From positions 62,001 through 126,000 of the forward strand of contig NZ_JACYTQ010000005.1 in NCBI RefSeq assembly GCF_014841125.1: a DNA stretch of 64,000 nt, given 5' to 3'. A model generated the notes under the pieces. That model made no database searches and was not told where the DNA came from. It worked only from the letters and a program-made list of their open reading frames with translations. This stretch comes from Echinicola arenosa. GTDB lineage: Bacteria > Bacteroidota > Bacteroidia > Cytophagales > Cyclobacteriaceae. The translations under genes and the position numbers were made by a program. This document shows positions 35,602 through 45,302 of this stretch, in pieces; the stretch's first letter is position 1; the number at the start of each line of letters is the position of its first letter.

Positions 35602-38463
35602 ATGAATACCAAAAAGTTGTTGATGGCCATTTGCTGTTTGGTCCTTATTGAGGCATGTTCTACTCCAGAGCAAAACCTGTATCATCAGACAGAAAAAGGA
35701 ATTATCCTCACCCTTCCGCCATCAGATGATGATTCGGCGCCCGAAATCATAAGACTGGAAGTCATTAGTGAAAAAATCATCAGGGTATCCGCTGCCAAAG
35801 GCTATGAAATAGCAGCAGATGAAAGCCTAATGATCACTAACAAGCTTCCCCAAACTCCAAAATGGGAGCTAACGGAAAGTGCAGATTCTTTGATTATCCA
35901 AACAACTTACCTCCAAACCTCGGTATCAAAAACTACTGGAGAAGTAAATTTTAAAGACTCCACGGGCAAAACCCTCCTTAGGGAAGCCAAACACGGAAAA
36001 TCATTTTCTATTAACTCTGAAGTTCCTAATGGAAATATTTATACCTTTTCCCAAAGTTTTGATAGCTCAGATGAGGAAGCTTTTTATGGCCTTGGCCAGC
36101 AGCAAACGGGACTTTTCAACTATAAAGGTTACCATGTTGATCTGACTCAGTACAACTCTGTAGTTGCCGTTCCCTTTATGTTGTCCAGCAAAAATTATGG
36201 AATTCTATGGGACAATTACTCCATTACCAAATTCGGAGATGACCGGGAGCCAGTTCCCTTGTCCGAGTTGAGGTTATTTGACCAGTCAGGAAAAGAGGGA
36301 TTTTTGACTGCGATTTATGCCAGTGACCGCAATGCTTCAGAAAAGGGTTTGGTAGAAAAGGAAGGTAATATTGCTTACCAATTCCTAGATGATATGGATA
36401 AAATTCCAGAAGCCTTTGATATGGCCAATGGAGTGGTTACCTGGAAAGGAAAAATCCAAGGGCATCAAAAAGGTGTACATCAATTCTATATGACCTACTC
36501 TGGATACTTGAAAGTATGGCTCGATGGAAAGCTGTTGGTAGACCGATGGAGAGAAAGTTGGAATCCAGGTCCAGTTGTTTTTGGCCATGAACTTAATGCA
36601 GAACCTATTGATTTTAAAATCGAGTGGATTCCTGAATCCAACCAATCATTTATCAGTCTTAAATATTTGCCACCTTCGCCTATAAAAACCAATGATACTT
36701 TTACATTTAAATCAGATGCAGGAAAAAAACTGGATTATTATTTTATAGCTGGGAAAGATATGGATGCCATTATCTCAGGTTACCGCCAATTGACGGGAAA
36801 AGCTCAAATCATGCCTAAATGGGCATTTGGCTTCTGGCAAAGCCGGGAACGGTATAAGACACAAGAAGAGGTATTAAATACGGTGGCCGAATACCGTAAA
36901 AGGAAAATCCCCCTCGATAACATCGTTCAAGATTGGTCTTATTGGCCTGAAAAAGCTTGGGGAAGTCATGATTTTGACAGCATCAGGTTTCCAGATCCTG
37001 ATAAAATGATCGATATACTTCACAAGAATTACCATACCCATGTGATGATTTCTGTCTGGCCAAAGTTTTATGAAGGTATTGAGCACTATAAACAATTTGA
37101 AGAGCATGGTTGGCTTTATAAACAAAATATAGAAAACCAACAACGGGATTGGATCGGAGAAGGTTATATCAGTACATTTTATGATGCTTACAACCCTGAA
37201 GCCAGAAAAATGTTCTGGGAACAAATCAATGATAAATTGTACAGTAAGGGAATCGATGCCTGGTGGCTGGATGCTACAGAACCTGACATCCTTTCCAATG
37301 CTTCCATCAAACACCGAAAGACATTAATGAACCCCACAGCCGAAGGGTCAGCTACTGAGTTTTTCAATGGCTACCCTTTGGTAAATGCTAAGGGTATTTA
37401 TGAAGGGCAACGCAGCACCAACCCAGATAAAAGGGTATTTATCCTCACCAGATCTGCCTTCTCTGGCATCCAACGCTATGGTGCTGCCACCTGGAGTGGA
37501 GACATTGCATCGCGGTTTGATGAGTTGGAGCAGCAAATCCCAGCCGGACTCAACTTCTCCCTTTCGGGCCTTCCCTATTGGACGACGGATATTGGAGGTT
37601 TCTTTGTGGAGGACAAATATGACAGACCAGATCCTCAAGGGGCGGATTTGGAAGAATGGCGGGAGCTCAACACCCGTTGGTATCAGTATGGGACTTTTAC
37701 ACCGCTCTATCGATCACATGGTCAATATCCCTATCGAGAAGTGTTTAATATTGCCTCAGAAGGACATCCTGCATACGAATCGATTATTTTTTATAATAAA
37801 CTGAGGTACAGATTGATGCCTTATATTTATTCAGTTGCTGGAAAAGTTTATCATGAGGATTATACGATCATGAGGCCTTTGGTTATGGATTTTAATTATG
37901 ACCCTGCAACCTTAGAAATTAAAGATCAATTTATGTTTGGACCAGCTCTCATGGTAAATCCTGTTTACAAATATCAGGCAGATAGCCGTCAAATCTATTT
38001 TCCAAAAGAAAGCGGTTGGTATGACTTGCTTACTAGCAAACATTACGTTGGTGGTGAAACTAAAACAGTGTCAGCGCCATATGAAAAGATTCCATTATTT
38101 GTTAAGGAGGGTAGTATTATTCCATTTGGCCCTTCCATCCAGTATACTGGAGAAAAACCTGCTGATGAAATCACCTTGATGGTATATGCTGGAAAGGATG
38201 GGGAATTTGATTTATATGAGGATGAAAACACTAACTATAATTATGAAAAAGGACAATACACTATCATTCCAATCCGATACAATGACCAAAACAAGACATT
38301 AACAATTGGTAGCAGGGAAGGTGATTTTCCTGGGATGCTTGAGCAAAGAAGGTTCAAAATTGTTTTAGTCACTCATGACCATCCTGTTCCATTAAGTTTT
38401 GATCATATGGAAGGAGTGATTGTTGACTATAGTGGAGAAGCTAAGACTATTGGAATTGAATAA
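35602..38463 (+). CDS. glycoside hydrolase family 31 lipoprotein with PA14 insert (alpha-xylosidase-like)
   Basis: A 953-residue retaining glycosidase. The lipobox LIEAC (about Cys19) anchors it outside the cytoplasm, possibly on the outer membrane. Domains: N-terminal beta-sandwich (about 25-250), a PA14 module inserted at about 253-365 (segment FYMTYSGYLKVWLDGKLLVDR), a TIM barrel (about 390-720) and C-terminal beta-domains. The nucleophile is Asp557 in WWLDATEPD and the acid/base probably Asp634 in TWSGDIASRF. Length, PA14 insertion and the NIVQDWSYW strand resemble Bacteroides alpha-xylosidases of xyloglucan loci, but alpha-glucosidase activity is possible. No susC/susD or other glycosidase lies next to it. 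Confidence 0.92.
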   Translation: MNTKKLLMAICCLVLIEACSTPEQNLYHQTEKGIILTLPPSDDDSAPEIIRLEVISEKIIRVSAAKGYEIAADESLMITNKLPQTPKWELTESADSLIIQTTYLQTSVSKTTGEVNFKDSTGKTLLREAKHGKSFSINSEVPNGNIYTFSQSFDSSDEEAFYGLGQQQTGLFNYKGYHVDLTQYNSVVAVPFMLSSKNYGILWDNYSITKFGDDREPVPLSELRLFDQSGKEGFLTAIYASDRNASEKGLVEKEGNIAYQFLDDMDKIPEAFDMANGVVTWKGKIQGHQKGVHQFYMTYSGYLKVWLDGKLLVDRWRESWNPGPVVFGHELNAEPIDFKIEWIPESNQSFISLKYLPPSPIKTNDTFTFKSDAGKKLDYYFIAGKDMDAIISGYRQLTGKAQIMPKWAFGFWQSRERYKTQEEVLNTVAEYRKRKIPLDNIVQDWSYWPEKAWGSHDFDSIRFPDPDKMIDILHKNYHTHVMISVWPKFYEGIEHYKQFEEHGWLYKQNIENQQRDWIGEGYISTFYDAYNPEARKMFWEQINDKLYSKGIDAWWLDATEPDILSNASIKHRKTLMNPTAEGSATEFFNGYPLVNAKGIYEGQRSTNPDKRVFILTRSAFSGIQRYGAATWSGDIASRFDELEQQIPAGLNFSLSGLPYWTTDIGGFFVEDKYDRPDPQGADLEEWRELNTRWYQYGTFTPLYRSHGQYPYREVFNIASEGHPAYESIIFYNKLRYRLMPYIYSVAGKVYHEDYTIMRPLVMDFNYDPATLEIKDQFMFGPALMVNPVYKYQADSRQIYFPKESGWYDLLTSKHYVGGETKTVSAPYEKIPLFVKEGSIIPFGPSIQYTGEKPADEITLMVYAGKDGEFDLYEDENTNYNYEKGQYTIIPIRYNDQNKTLTIGSREGDFPGMLEQRRFKIVLVTHDHPVPLSFDHMEGVIVDYSGEAKTIGIE

Positions 38464-38510
38464 TATTCAATTTATTTAAATAAAAGTTAATTTTGGGTTT
38501 TATGTTTATT

Positions 38511-38543
38511 AAAAAGGGCCCATCTGAGAAATAGGCCCTTTTT
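38511..38543. terminator. bidirectional terminator between GH31 gene and acnA
   Basis: AAAAAGGGCC (38511-38520) pairs with GGCCCTTTTT (38534-38543) across a 13-nt loop. A/T runs on both sides serve both convergent genes. Confidence 0.85.
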
Positions 38544-38573
38544 TTTATGGATTGTAAGAAGTTAAACTATTAT

Positions 38574-41351
38574 TTAATCTTGTTTTAGGAATTGTCTCAA
38601 TACATAATGGAGGATGCCTCCATTTTTATAGTAAGCCACTTCCACTTCTGAATCCAATCGACAAATTACTTCAAAATTTACTTTGGTATCCCCGTCTTTT
38701 TCTGCTGTCACTTCCAGTTTTTTTAATGGACTCAATCCATCACTTATCCCCCCTATACTGATCTTTTCATTTCCTTCTAGACCCAAGCTAGCAGCAGACT
38801 GCCCGTCTTGATATTGTAATGGCAATACGCCCATTCCAACTAAGTTAGAGCGGTGAATACGCTCATAGCTTTCAGCAATGACCGCTTTAATTCCCAAAAG
38901 ATTAGTCCCTTTGGCTGCCCAATCCCTTGAGGAGCCACTGCCATATTCTTTTCCTGCCAACACCACCAACGGCGTATTTGTTGCTATATATTTTTCTGCA
39001 GCTTCAAAAATGGTCATTTCTTCACCAGAAGGGATGTGGGTTGTGTAACCTCCTTCGCGGGTTGCCAATTGATTTTTTATCCGAACATTGGCAAAAGTTC
39101 CTCTGACCATCACCTCATCATTACCACGCCTAGAGCCATATGAATTAAAATTTTTCTTCTCCACCCCTCTTCCTACTAAATACTGACCTGCTGGAGAGGA
39201 CTCCGCAAAAGCACCTGCTGGAGAAATGTGGTCCGTGGTAATGGAATCTCCCAACTTCAGTAACACATGACCATTCACAATGTTTTGAGGAATTGGTACT
39301 TCACTGGAAATCCCCTTGAAAAATGGAGCTTCCTTGATGTAAGTCGATTTATCTGACCATTTGTATACTTTATCACTGGGTGCTTCCAGGCTTTTCCACT
39401 GTTCATTTCCTTCAAAGATTTCTCCGTAATTCTTTTCAAAATCACCTGGGCTGAGCACTTTGCCCATCACCTCAAAAATCTCATCATTACTTGGCCAAAT
39501 ATCTTTCAAATAAACAGGCTCTAAATTAGGGTCATAACCCAATGGCTCGTTATTGAGGTCCACATCCACCCTTCCGGCCAAAGCATAGGCTACCACCAGC
39601 ATGGGAGACATCAAGTAGTTCATTTTTACCTGTGGGTGAACTCTCGCCTCAAAGTTTCTATTCCCAGATAAGACTGAGGCCACTACTAAGTCATTTTCCT
39701 CAACTGCATGAGCTATGTGTTTTGGCAATGGTCCTGAATTCCCTATACAGGATGTACAACCATAACCAACCACATGGAACCGCAAGGCCTCCAAATCATC
39801 TAAAAGGCCCGAAGTCTCTAAATAATCTGTAACCACTTTTGAGCCGGGAGCTAAAGAAGTCTTGACCCATGGTTTAACATCCAAACCTCTCTCACGGGCT
39901 TTTTGAGCGACCAGGCCAGCTCCGATCATTACACTTGGATTGGAAGTATTGGTACAGGAAGTAATGGCTGCTATGACAATGCTTCCATCCGATAATGCAA
40001 ATTCTTCATTATTGATTTTTACTTCTACCGTTTTGAGCCCCTTTTTGGTCTTGGTGGCAATTTCTACATCATCTGGTAAATCACCAGGCTCATCCACTGG
40101 CTGGCCACCTCCTTCACTGAACCACCTACTTTTATCTCTTTTATCGATTGGAATATATTTTCTTCCATGAACCTCCTGAAGAAGTTCGCCAAACTTTTCT
40201 TTAAAATTCCTGACCAAAATCTTATCCTGAGGGCGCTTAGGGCCAGAAACAGTTGGCTCTACGGTACCTAAATCCAGCTCAACCAAACTGCTATAATTAA
40301 TTAACTCTTCATCCTTTCTCCATAGCATATTGGCTTTGGCATAATCCTCCACCAGTTTGATCTGGTCTTTGGGGCGGTTGGTCTTCTCCATGTAATCCAA
40401 GGTGCGGTCATCAATTGGAAAATAAGTCACTGTACAGCCAAACTCAGGAGACATATTTGAAATGGTTGCCCTATCCGGCACAGTCAGGTTATCTAATCCA
40501 GGCCCAAATACCTCTACAAACTTACCTACCACTCCATGTTTTCTAAGCAATTCGGTAATGGTTAATACCATGTCTGTTGCGGTGGTTCCTAAAGGCAGTT
40601 TCCCCGTCAACTTTAAACCCACTACTTCAGGCATGATAAAATAGATGGGTTGGCCCAGAAGTGCCGCTTCAGCTTCAATACCTCCTACTCCCCAACCTAC
40701 GACACCTATTCCATTGACCATTGGGGTATGTGAGTCTGTTCCTACCAAAGTATCCGGAAAAACATTTCCATCGCGTTCTATTACACCTTGTGCCAAATAT
40801 TCCAAATTTACTTGGTGACAAATTCCCATGCCTGGTGGAACCACCGAGAAATTATCAAATGACTTTTGGGCCCACTTTAAAAACTCATAGCGTTCTCCAT
40901 TTCGCTCGTACTCGACATCTACATTTCTCTTGTAGGAATAATTTGTACCAAAATAATCCACCTGAACAGAATGATCCACCACCAAATCTACAGGAATAAG
41001 CGGATTGATTTTCTGTGGATCTTTCCCTTTTCTGACTGCCTCAGCCCTTAAGGAAGCAATATCGACAACAGCCGGTACACCAGTAAAGTCCTGCATCAGC
41101 ACTCTTGCCGGTTTGTAAGGAATATCCTTGTCTGACCGCTCAGGTTTCCAGTTTAAAAGTGTTTCAGTATGTTCCTTGGTAATCGCAAAATCATCGTAGT
41201 TTCTGAGGGCATTTTCCAGCAGAATTCTCACTGAAAATGGAAGTTTTTTGACCTCATGACCTTGGTTCTCCAATGCTTCCAGACTCCAATAATTCAAGGT
41301 ACCCTTTGCTGACTCAAGTTGTTTTTTGATGTTGTACGGATCGAGTGACAT
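38574..41351 (-). CDS. acnA: aconitate hydratase, AcnA/IRP1 type
   Basis: Converts citrate to isocitrate in the TCA cycle using a [4Fe-4S] cluster. The cluster cysteines are visible in TSCTNTSNP (about residue 465) and GCTSCIGNSGP (about 530). Other signatures are VGTDSHTPMVNG near 205 and GSSRDWAAKGTNLLG near 800 in the C-terminal swivel domain. At 925 residues it is slightly longer than most AcnA (about 890-900). Monocistronic; no other TCA genes adjacent. The start ATG follows an AT-rich, 157-base divergent region. Confidence 0.96.
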   Translation of the reverse strand: MSLDPYNIKKQLESAKGTLNYWSLEALENQGHEVKKLPFSVRILLENALRNYDDFAITKEHTETLLNWKPERSDKDIPYKPARVLMQDFTGVPAVVDIASLRAEAVRKGKDPQKINPLIPVDLVVDHSVQVDYFGTNYSYKRNVDVEYERNGERYEFLKWAQKSFDNFSVVPPGMGICHQVNLEYLAQGVIERDGNVFPDTLVGTDSHTPMVNGIGVVGWGVGGIEAEAALLGQPIYFIMPEVVGLKLTGKLPLGTTATDMVLTITELLRKHGVVGKFVEVFGPGLDNLTVPDRATISNMSPEFGCTVTYFPIDDRTLDYMEKTNRPKDQIKLVEDYAKANMLWRKDEELINYSSLVELDLGTVEPTVSGPKRPQDKILVRNFKEKFGELLQEVHGRKYIPIDKRDKSRWFSEGGGQPVDEPGDLPDDVEIATKTKKGLKTVEVKINNEEFALSDGSIVIAAITSCTNTSNPSVMIGAGLVAQKARERGLDVKPWVKTSLAPGSKVVTDYLETSGLLDDLEALRFHVVGYGCTSCIGNSGPLPKHIAHAVEENDLVVASVLSGNRNFEARVHPQVKMNYLMSPMLVVAYALAGRVDVDLNNEPLGYDPNLEPVYLKDIWPSNDEIFEVMGKVLSPGDFEKNYGEIFEGNEQWKSLEAPSDKVYKWSDKSTYIKEAPFFKGISSEVPIPQNIVNGHVLLKLGDSITTDHISPAGAFAESSPAGQYLVGRGVEKKNFNSYGSRRGNDEVMVRGTFANVRIKNQLATREGGYTTHIPSGEEMTIFEAAEKYIATNTPLVVLAGKEYGSGSSRDWAAKGTNLLGIKAVIAESYERIHRSNLVGMGVLPLQYQDGQSAASLGLEGNEKISIGGISDGLSPLKKLEVTAEKDGDTKVNFEVICRLDSEVEVAYYKNGGILHYVLRQFLKQD

Positions 41352-41508
41352 ATGTTAGATGTTATTGGTTAAAAAGAATTGCATATTAATAACTACCTTT
41401 AAATCAGATTGATTCCTTTAAAGGTGTTTTTTAAATTAATTGTCATTACTTTAACAAGCGGAAATTCTTCCACAAATCATCAAAGAACCACCTGAATTCA
41501 TCAAATAA

Positions 41509-42555
41509 ATGAAAGTAGCTTTATATGTTTTTTCAATATTAATTATTGGAGCAACTCTCATGCCATTAGTAAAAAAAGACTATTGGACCTTTAGGGTTTT
41601 TGATTATCCACGCTTCCAAAAGCTAATATTGATATCGACATTGATAATTCTTTGGTTTTTTGAAGATTACAATGAATTACAAAAAGTAGATTTTGCCATC
41701 CTAACAATACTTATTTTACTCTTTTTTTACCTTTTAAAGCAAATCATCCCCTACTCTCCCTTCAGTACCAAAATGGTAAAATCTGCCTATAAGAAGGATA
41801 AACCCACTTTGTCCCTTCTCACGGGAAATGTCTATCAATACAATAGGGATTATGCTAAATGCTTGGGCTTAATCGAAAAAATTTCACCGGATGTTTTTAT
41901 GCTCGTTGAAACCGATCAAGCTTGGGCTGATGAAGTGGCTAAGCTTAAGAAAGATTATGATTATCATATTGAGTTACCTCTGGACAATACATATGGCTTG
42001 CTGTTTTATTCCAAAATACCATTAAAAAACACCTCTATCAATTACTTGATTAATGAAGATATTCCTTCCATTTTTACAGATTTGGACCTAGGTGATCAAG
42101 TCGTTAGGATTTACGGCATTCACCCTACACCTCCTGTGCCTGGAGAAAACACCCACAGCACCGAACGCGATGCAGAAATCCTTTTGGTAGGTGAAAAGGC
42201 AAAAGCTTACGGAAAACCATGTATCATTATGGGAGACCTCAATGATGTCGCCTGGAGTTATACGACAGAACTCTTTCTAAAAATTAGCGGAATGGGGGAC
42301 CCCAGAAGAGGAAGAGGCATGTACAATACTTTCCATGCAAAATACCCTATGCTTAGGTGGCCCTTGGACCATATTTTTGTCAGTAACCATTTCAAAGTAA
42401 AAAAACTGAAGGTACAACCTGGAATAGGTTCTGACCACTTTCCAATTAGCATCGAATTGGTATTGGACAAAACAGTAGAAAATGAAGAACTAAAAGCTGA
42501 TCAGGAAGAGAAAATAGAGGCAAAAGAGAAAATAATCAGCGGCATTGAATTTTAA
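41509..42555 (+). CDS. endonuclease/exonuclease/phosphatase family membrane protein
   Basis: A 348-residue protein. Three hydrophobic segments at the N-terminus (about 1-22, 35-48 and 55-75) anchor it in the membrane. The EEP domain follows: SLLTGNVYQYNRDYAKCLGLI, the metal-binding glutamate in VFMLVETD, IMGDLNDVAWS, and the final WPLDHIFVS and GSDHFPISIEL motifs. All catalytic positions (Glu, Asp-Leu-Asn, Asp-His) are kept, so it should be an active phosphodiesterase or phosphatase, probably facing the periplasm. The acidic, lysine-rich tail after about residue 320 is unstructured-looking. Substrate unknown. Confidence 0.88.
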   Translation: MKVALYVFSILIIGATLMPLVKKDYWTFRVFDYPRFQKLILISTLIILWFFEDYNELQKVDFAILTILILLFFYLLKQIIPYSPFSTKMVKSAYKKDKPTLSLLTGNVYQYNRDYAKCLGLIEKISPDVFMLVETDQAWADEVAKLKKDYDYHIELPLDNTYGLLFYSKIPLKNTSINYLINEDIPSIFTDLDLGDQVVRIYGIHPTPPVPGENTHSTERDAEILLVGEKAKAYGKPCIIMGDLNDVAWSYTTELFLKISGMGDPRRGRGMYNTFHAKYPMLRWPLDHIFVSNHFKVKKLKVQPGIGSDHFPISIELVLDKTVENEELKADQEEKIEAKEKIISGIEF

Positions 42556-42630
42556 TTAACCCGTCAATTTTAAATTTAAACTGATGAATATAGATTACTA
42601 ATTGTAAATACTTTTATCTTTTTCATTTTA

Positions 42631-42676
42631 ATACAAAAACAAAAAGGCATCTTTTGACACCTTTTTGTTTTTGTAT
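42631..42676. terminator. bidirectional terminator between EEP gene and mlaD
   Basis: A perfect 17-bp stem (42631-42647 with 42660-42676) around a 12-nt loop, G/C next to the loop and A/T-rich at the base. It serves both convergent transcripts. Confidence 0.85.
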
Positions 42677-42690
42677 TTTCACAAATAATG

Positions 42691-43683
42691 CTACTCCTGA
42701 GCTGCTTCTTTGGCTGCTTTGGCTTCGGCTTTTTCTTTTCTCTTATGAGCCTTTCTCATGATCCAAGCATATTTCAATGCTTCCAAATTTTCATTTAACA
42801 ACTCAGTAGTGGTTTCAGTATTTTCCAAGGAGCTTTTAATGAATTCTGCAAATTCCTCATCATTCAAAAGCATGCCGATTGCATTGTCAGTTGTGGTAAG
42901 CTTCCCACTGGCATCTTTGAAATTGGCTGCAGCCTCTGAAGCCTCTTCACTGGTCTTTTCAAATTCATTTGCTGTTTTTCTCAAGCTATTGAATACGGTT
43001 GTATCCGTTGATAGCTCATAAAGCAAAGTACCTTCTTTATTCAGCCCTGATGAAAAATTCCTCAAATTGGCAGTCATTCTGTTACTGTTGCTGGCTGTTT
43101 GTTCCAAGTTCGTCATGATATTCTTGAAATTTTCAGCCAATAGGCTATCTGTCAATACTGCACCAACAATACCTTCCCCATTGGCTATTTTACCTGTCAG
43201 CACCTTTAGGTCATTGGTAATGGAAACCAGATTTTGATTATTCTCTTGTAAGGTCTCCATCATGTTATCCGTATCCAACGGCATCACGGCCTGTAACCTA
43301 TCCCCATCCTCAATGGCAGGTGCTTGGGTGGTTCCTCCATAAATCACAATGATTTTGTTACCGATCAAACCATCTGAGCTAATGGTTGCCTTAGAGTCCT
43401 TCCTAATAAATTCCTTGGTATCGGCATCCACATTCATTTCGATTTCCACTTGGGAATCTCCATAAAACTTAATGGAAGTTACCGTGCCTATTTTCACCCC
43501 AGAAAACCATACATTATTTCCTGGCTGCAGACCTTCTACATCGTCAAAAACCGCCTTCAGTTTTACACTCTTTACAAAAATTTTCTGTTGAGCACCTAAA
43601 GTCAAAATTCCGGATACTGCAATAATGATCCCTATCAGTACGAAGATCCCGACAACTACTGATTTCTTATTATCATTTCTCAT
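42691..43683 (-). CDS. mlaD: MlaD/MCE-family lipid transport protein
   Basis: A 330-residue substrate-binding subunit of a Mla-type phospholipid transport complex. One N-terminal membrane anchor (about 10-30) is followed by the MCE domain (about 38-120; KLKAVFDDVEGLQPGNNVWFSGVKIGTV). The rest is long helical, coiled-coil-like sequence (about 140-305) ending in a lysine-rich tail. Proteins with a single MCE domain assemble as hexamers over the permease. The start codon overlaps the stop of the ATPase gene by one base (TAATG). Last gene of an mlaE-mlaF-mlaD operon. Confidence 0.92.
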   Translation of the reverse strand: MRNDNKKSVVVGIFVLIGIIIAVSGILTLGAQQKIFVKSVKLKAVFDDVEGLQPGNNVWFSGVKIGTVTSIKFYGDSQVEIEMNVDADTKEFIRKDSKATISSDGLIGNKIIVIYGGTTQAPAIEDGDRLQAVMPLDTDNMMETLQENNQNLVSITNDLKVLTGKIANGEGIVGAVLTDSLLAENFKNIMTNLEQTASNSNRMTANLRNFSSGLNKEGTLLYELSTDTTVFNSLRKTANEFEKTSEEASEAAANFKDASGKLTTTDNAIGMLLNDEEFAEFIKSSLENTETTTELLNENLEALKYAWIMRKAHKRKEKAEAKAAKEAAQE

Positions 43684-44432
43684 TATTTAATGAAATTATA
43701 GTCATAAAATGATTTCACTCTTTGATCGGATGGATTTCCAAAAACATCCTCAAACTTGCCTTCTGAACCAAAAACTCCATCCAGAAGTACCGCCACCCTA
43801 TCGCCAGTGTCCCTGGCACAGGTCAAGTCATGGGTAATGATGATTGACGAAGTATTGTAGTTTTCCCTTACTTCATTAATTAGATTATTGATATCGCTAC
43901 AGGTAATTGGATCCAAGCCGGCTGTTGGTTCATCATAAAGCATAATCTCTGGCTTTAAGATCAGGGTCCTGGCAATACCGATTCTTTTTCTTTGTCCACC
44001 TGACAATTCTGAGGGCATCTGGTTGATGGTTTGGGACAGTCCCACGGCATCTAACACCTCTTCCACCATTTTATTTTTTTCTCCTTTGGAAAGACCTTTT
44101 ACATTCCTAACCAAGGGAAATTCCAAATTTTCCCTTACTGTCATGCTATCATACAGTGCGCTAGCTTGAAAAGAAAACCCAATCTTTAACCTTAAATCGT
44201 TTAATTCCTTTGAAGATAATTTGGACACCTCTCTACCTAAAACCTGCATCGTGCCTTCATCCTGTGTCAAAAGACCTACCATGATCTTTATCAAAACCGA
44301 TTTACCGGTTCCAGATTTACCTAATACTACAACATTCTCACCTTTGTACAAATCCAGGTCAACGCCCATGAGCACATCAAGGTCCCCAAAAGACTTCATT
44401 AACCCTCTTACTTCTACTACCTTTTCTCTCAT
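43683..44432 (-). CDS. mlaF: MlaF-type ABC transporter ATPase
   Basis: A 249-residue ATP-binding subunit driving MCE-linked lipid transport at the inner membrane. Walker A GKSGTGKS (about 39-46), signature LSGGQRKRIGIAR (about 145) and Walker B IMLYDEPTAGLD (about 163-174) are all intact, so it should be active. It lies between the permease gene (three bases upstream) and mlaD (one-base overlap), so all three are surely one operon. Confidence 0.94.
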   Translation of the reverse strand: MREKVVEVRGLMKSFGDLDVLMGVDLDLYKGENVVVLGKSGTGKSVLIKIMVGLLTQDEGTMQVLGREVSKLSSKELNDLRLKIGFSFQASALYDSMTVRENLEFPLVRNVKGLSKGEKNKMVEEVLDAVGLSQTINQMPSELSGGQRKRIGIARTLILKPEIMLYDEPTAGLDPITCSDINNLINEVRENYNTSSIIITHDLTCARDTGDRVAVLLDGVFGSEGKFEDVFGNPSDQRVKSFYDYNFIK

Positions 44433-44435
44433 GGC

Positions 44436-45233
44436 TTAGGACAATCTAATGAAGTTAACAATCTGTAAGGCCAACAACTCTTCAATGAAGATCAAAAACA
44501 TCGCCAAGACCACGGAAGCATTGGCTGCTTTACCTACCCCTTCTGTACCCTTTGAAGAATGATAACCTTTATAGCATCCAACTATGCCAATGGTAAAACC
44601 AAATACCAATGATTTTAATATAGAAGAAAATATATCTAAAAAGGATATGGCCTCAAATACCTGTACAAAATAGGTGGAGAAACTCACACTTTCATTGCTA
44701 TTGACAGAAAGGAATGCTCCCATCAGTGCCACAAAATCCGTATACATCACCAAAATAGGAATCATAAAGGTCGTTGCCAATACTCGCGTCACCACTAAAA
44801 ACTTAAAAGGATTGGTGGCTGAGACCTCCATGGCATCAATCTGTTCTGTTACCTTCATAGATCCTATTTCTGCCCCTATACTGGATCCCACCTTACCAGC
44901 AGCAATCAGTGCAGTCACTAAGGGACCCATTGCCCGCACAATAGCAATAGAAATCAATGCTGGTAACCAAGAAGTGGCCCCAAATTCCGATAGTGAAGGT
45001 CTTGATTGATTGGTAAAAACTATACCCACGATGAAGCCCGTCAAAGAAATCAATGGCAATGAATTATATCCGATCTGATAGCACTGCCTGATAACTTCCT
45101 TAAATTCATAAGGTGGAAACCACACCTCTTTAAAGAAGCGCCTCACAAACGAAAAAGCGTCTGCAAGACCTAGCATCATTTTATCTATCTTGGGGCTTAG
45201 AAAATGCTCTTTGTTAGTTGATTTGTCAGCCAT
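44436..45233 (-). CDS. mlaE: MlaE-family ABC permease
   Basis: A 265-residue integral membrane permease with about five hydrophobic segments after a cytoplasmic N-terminus. Family landmarks are GFIVGIVFTNQSRPSLSEFG, the segment GPLVTALIAAGKVGSSIGAE and LVFGFTIGIVGCYKGY. First gene of the mlaE-mlaF-mlaD operon. MlaB and MlaC partners are not encoded here, which is normal for Bacteroidota. A TAGTTTCG box about 35 bases upstream resembles a -7 element but lacks the usual G-preceding T. Confidence 0.93.
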   Translation of the reverse strand: MADKSTNKEHFLSPKIDKMMLGLADAFSFVRRFFKEVWFPPYEFKEVIRQCYQIGYNSLPLISLTGFIVGIVFTNQSRPSLSEFGATSWLPALISIAIVRAMGPLVTALIAAGKVGSSIGAEIGSMKVTEQIDAMEVSATNPFKFLVVTRVLATTFMIPILVMYTDFVALMGAFLSVNSNESVSFSTYFVQVFEAISFLDIFSSILKSLVFGFTIGIVGCYKGYHSSKGTEGVGKAANASVVLAMFLIFIEELLALQIVNFIRLS

Positions 45234-45302
45234 AAAATTTAGATGAAAGTGCGAAACTAATAATTTTAGCCCGATAAGACTTATATAAAAGAGATTATTC
45301 CA

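Noticed and set aside
35602-38463. Xyloglucan utilisation locus around the GH31 gene
   Set aside because: Neighbours are a TonB-C-like protein, pgi and acnA. No SusC/SusD, beta-glucosidase or endoglucanase is adjacent; the only susCD pair is 28 kb away.
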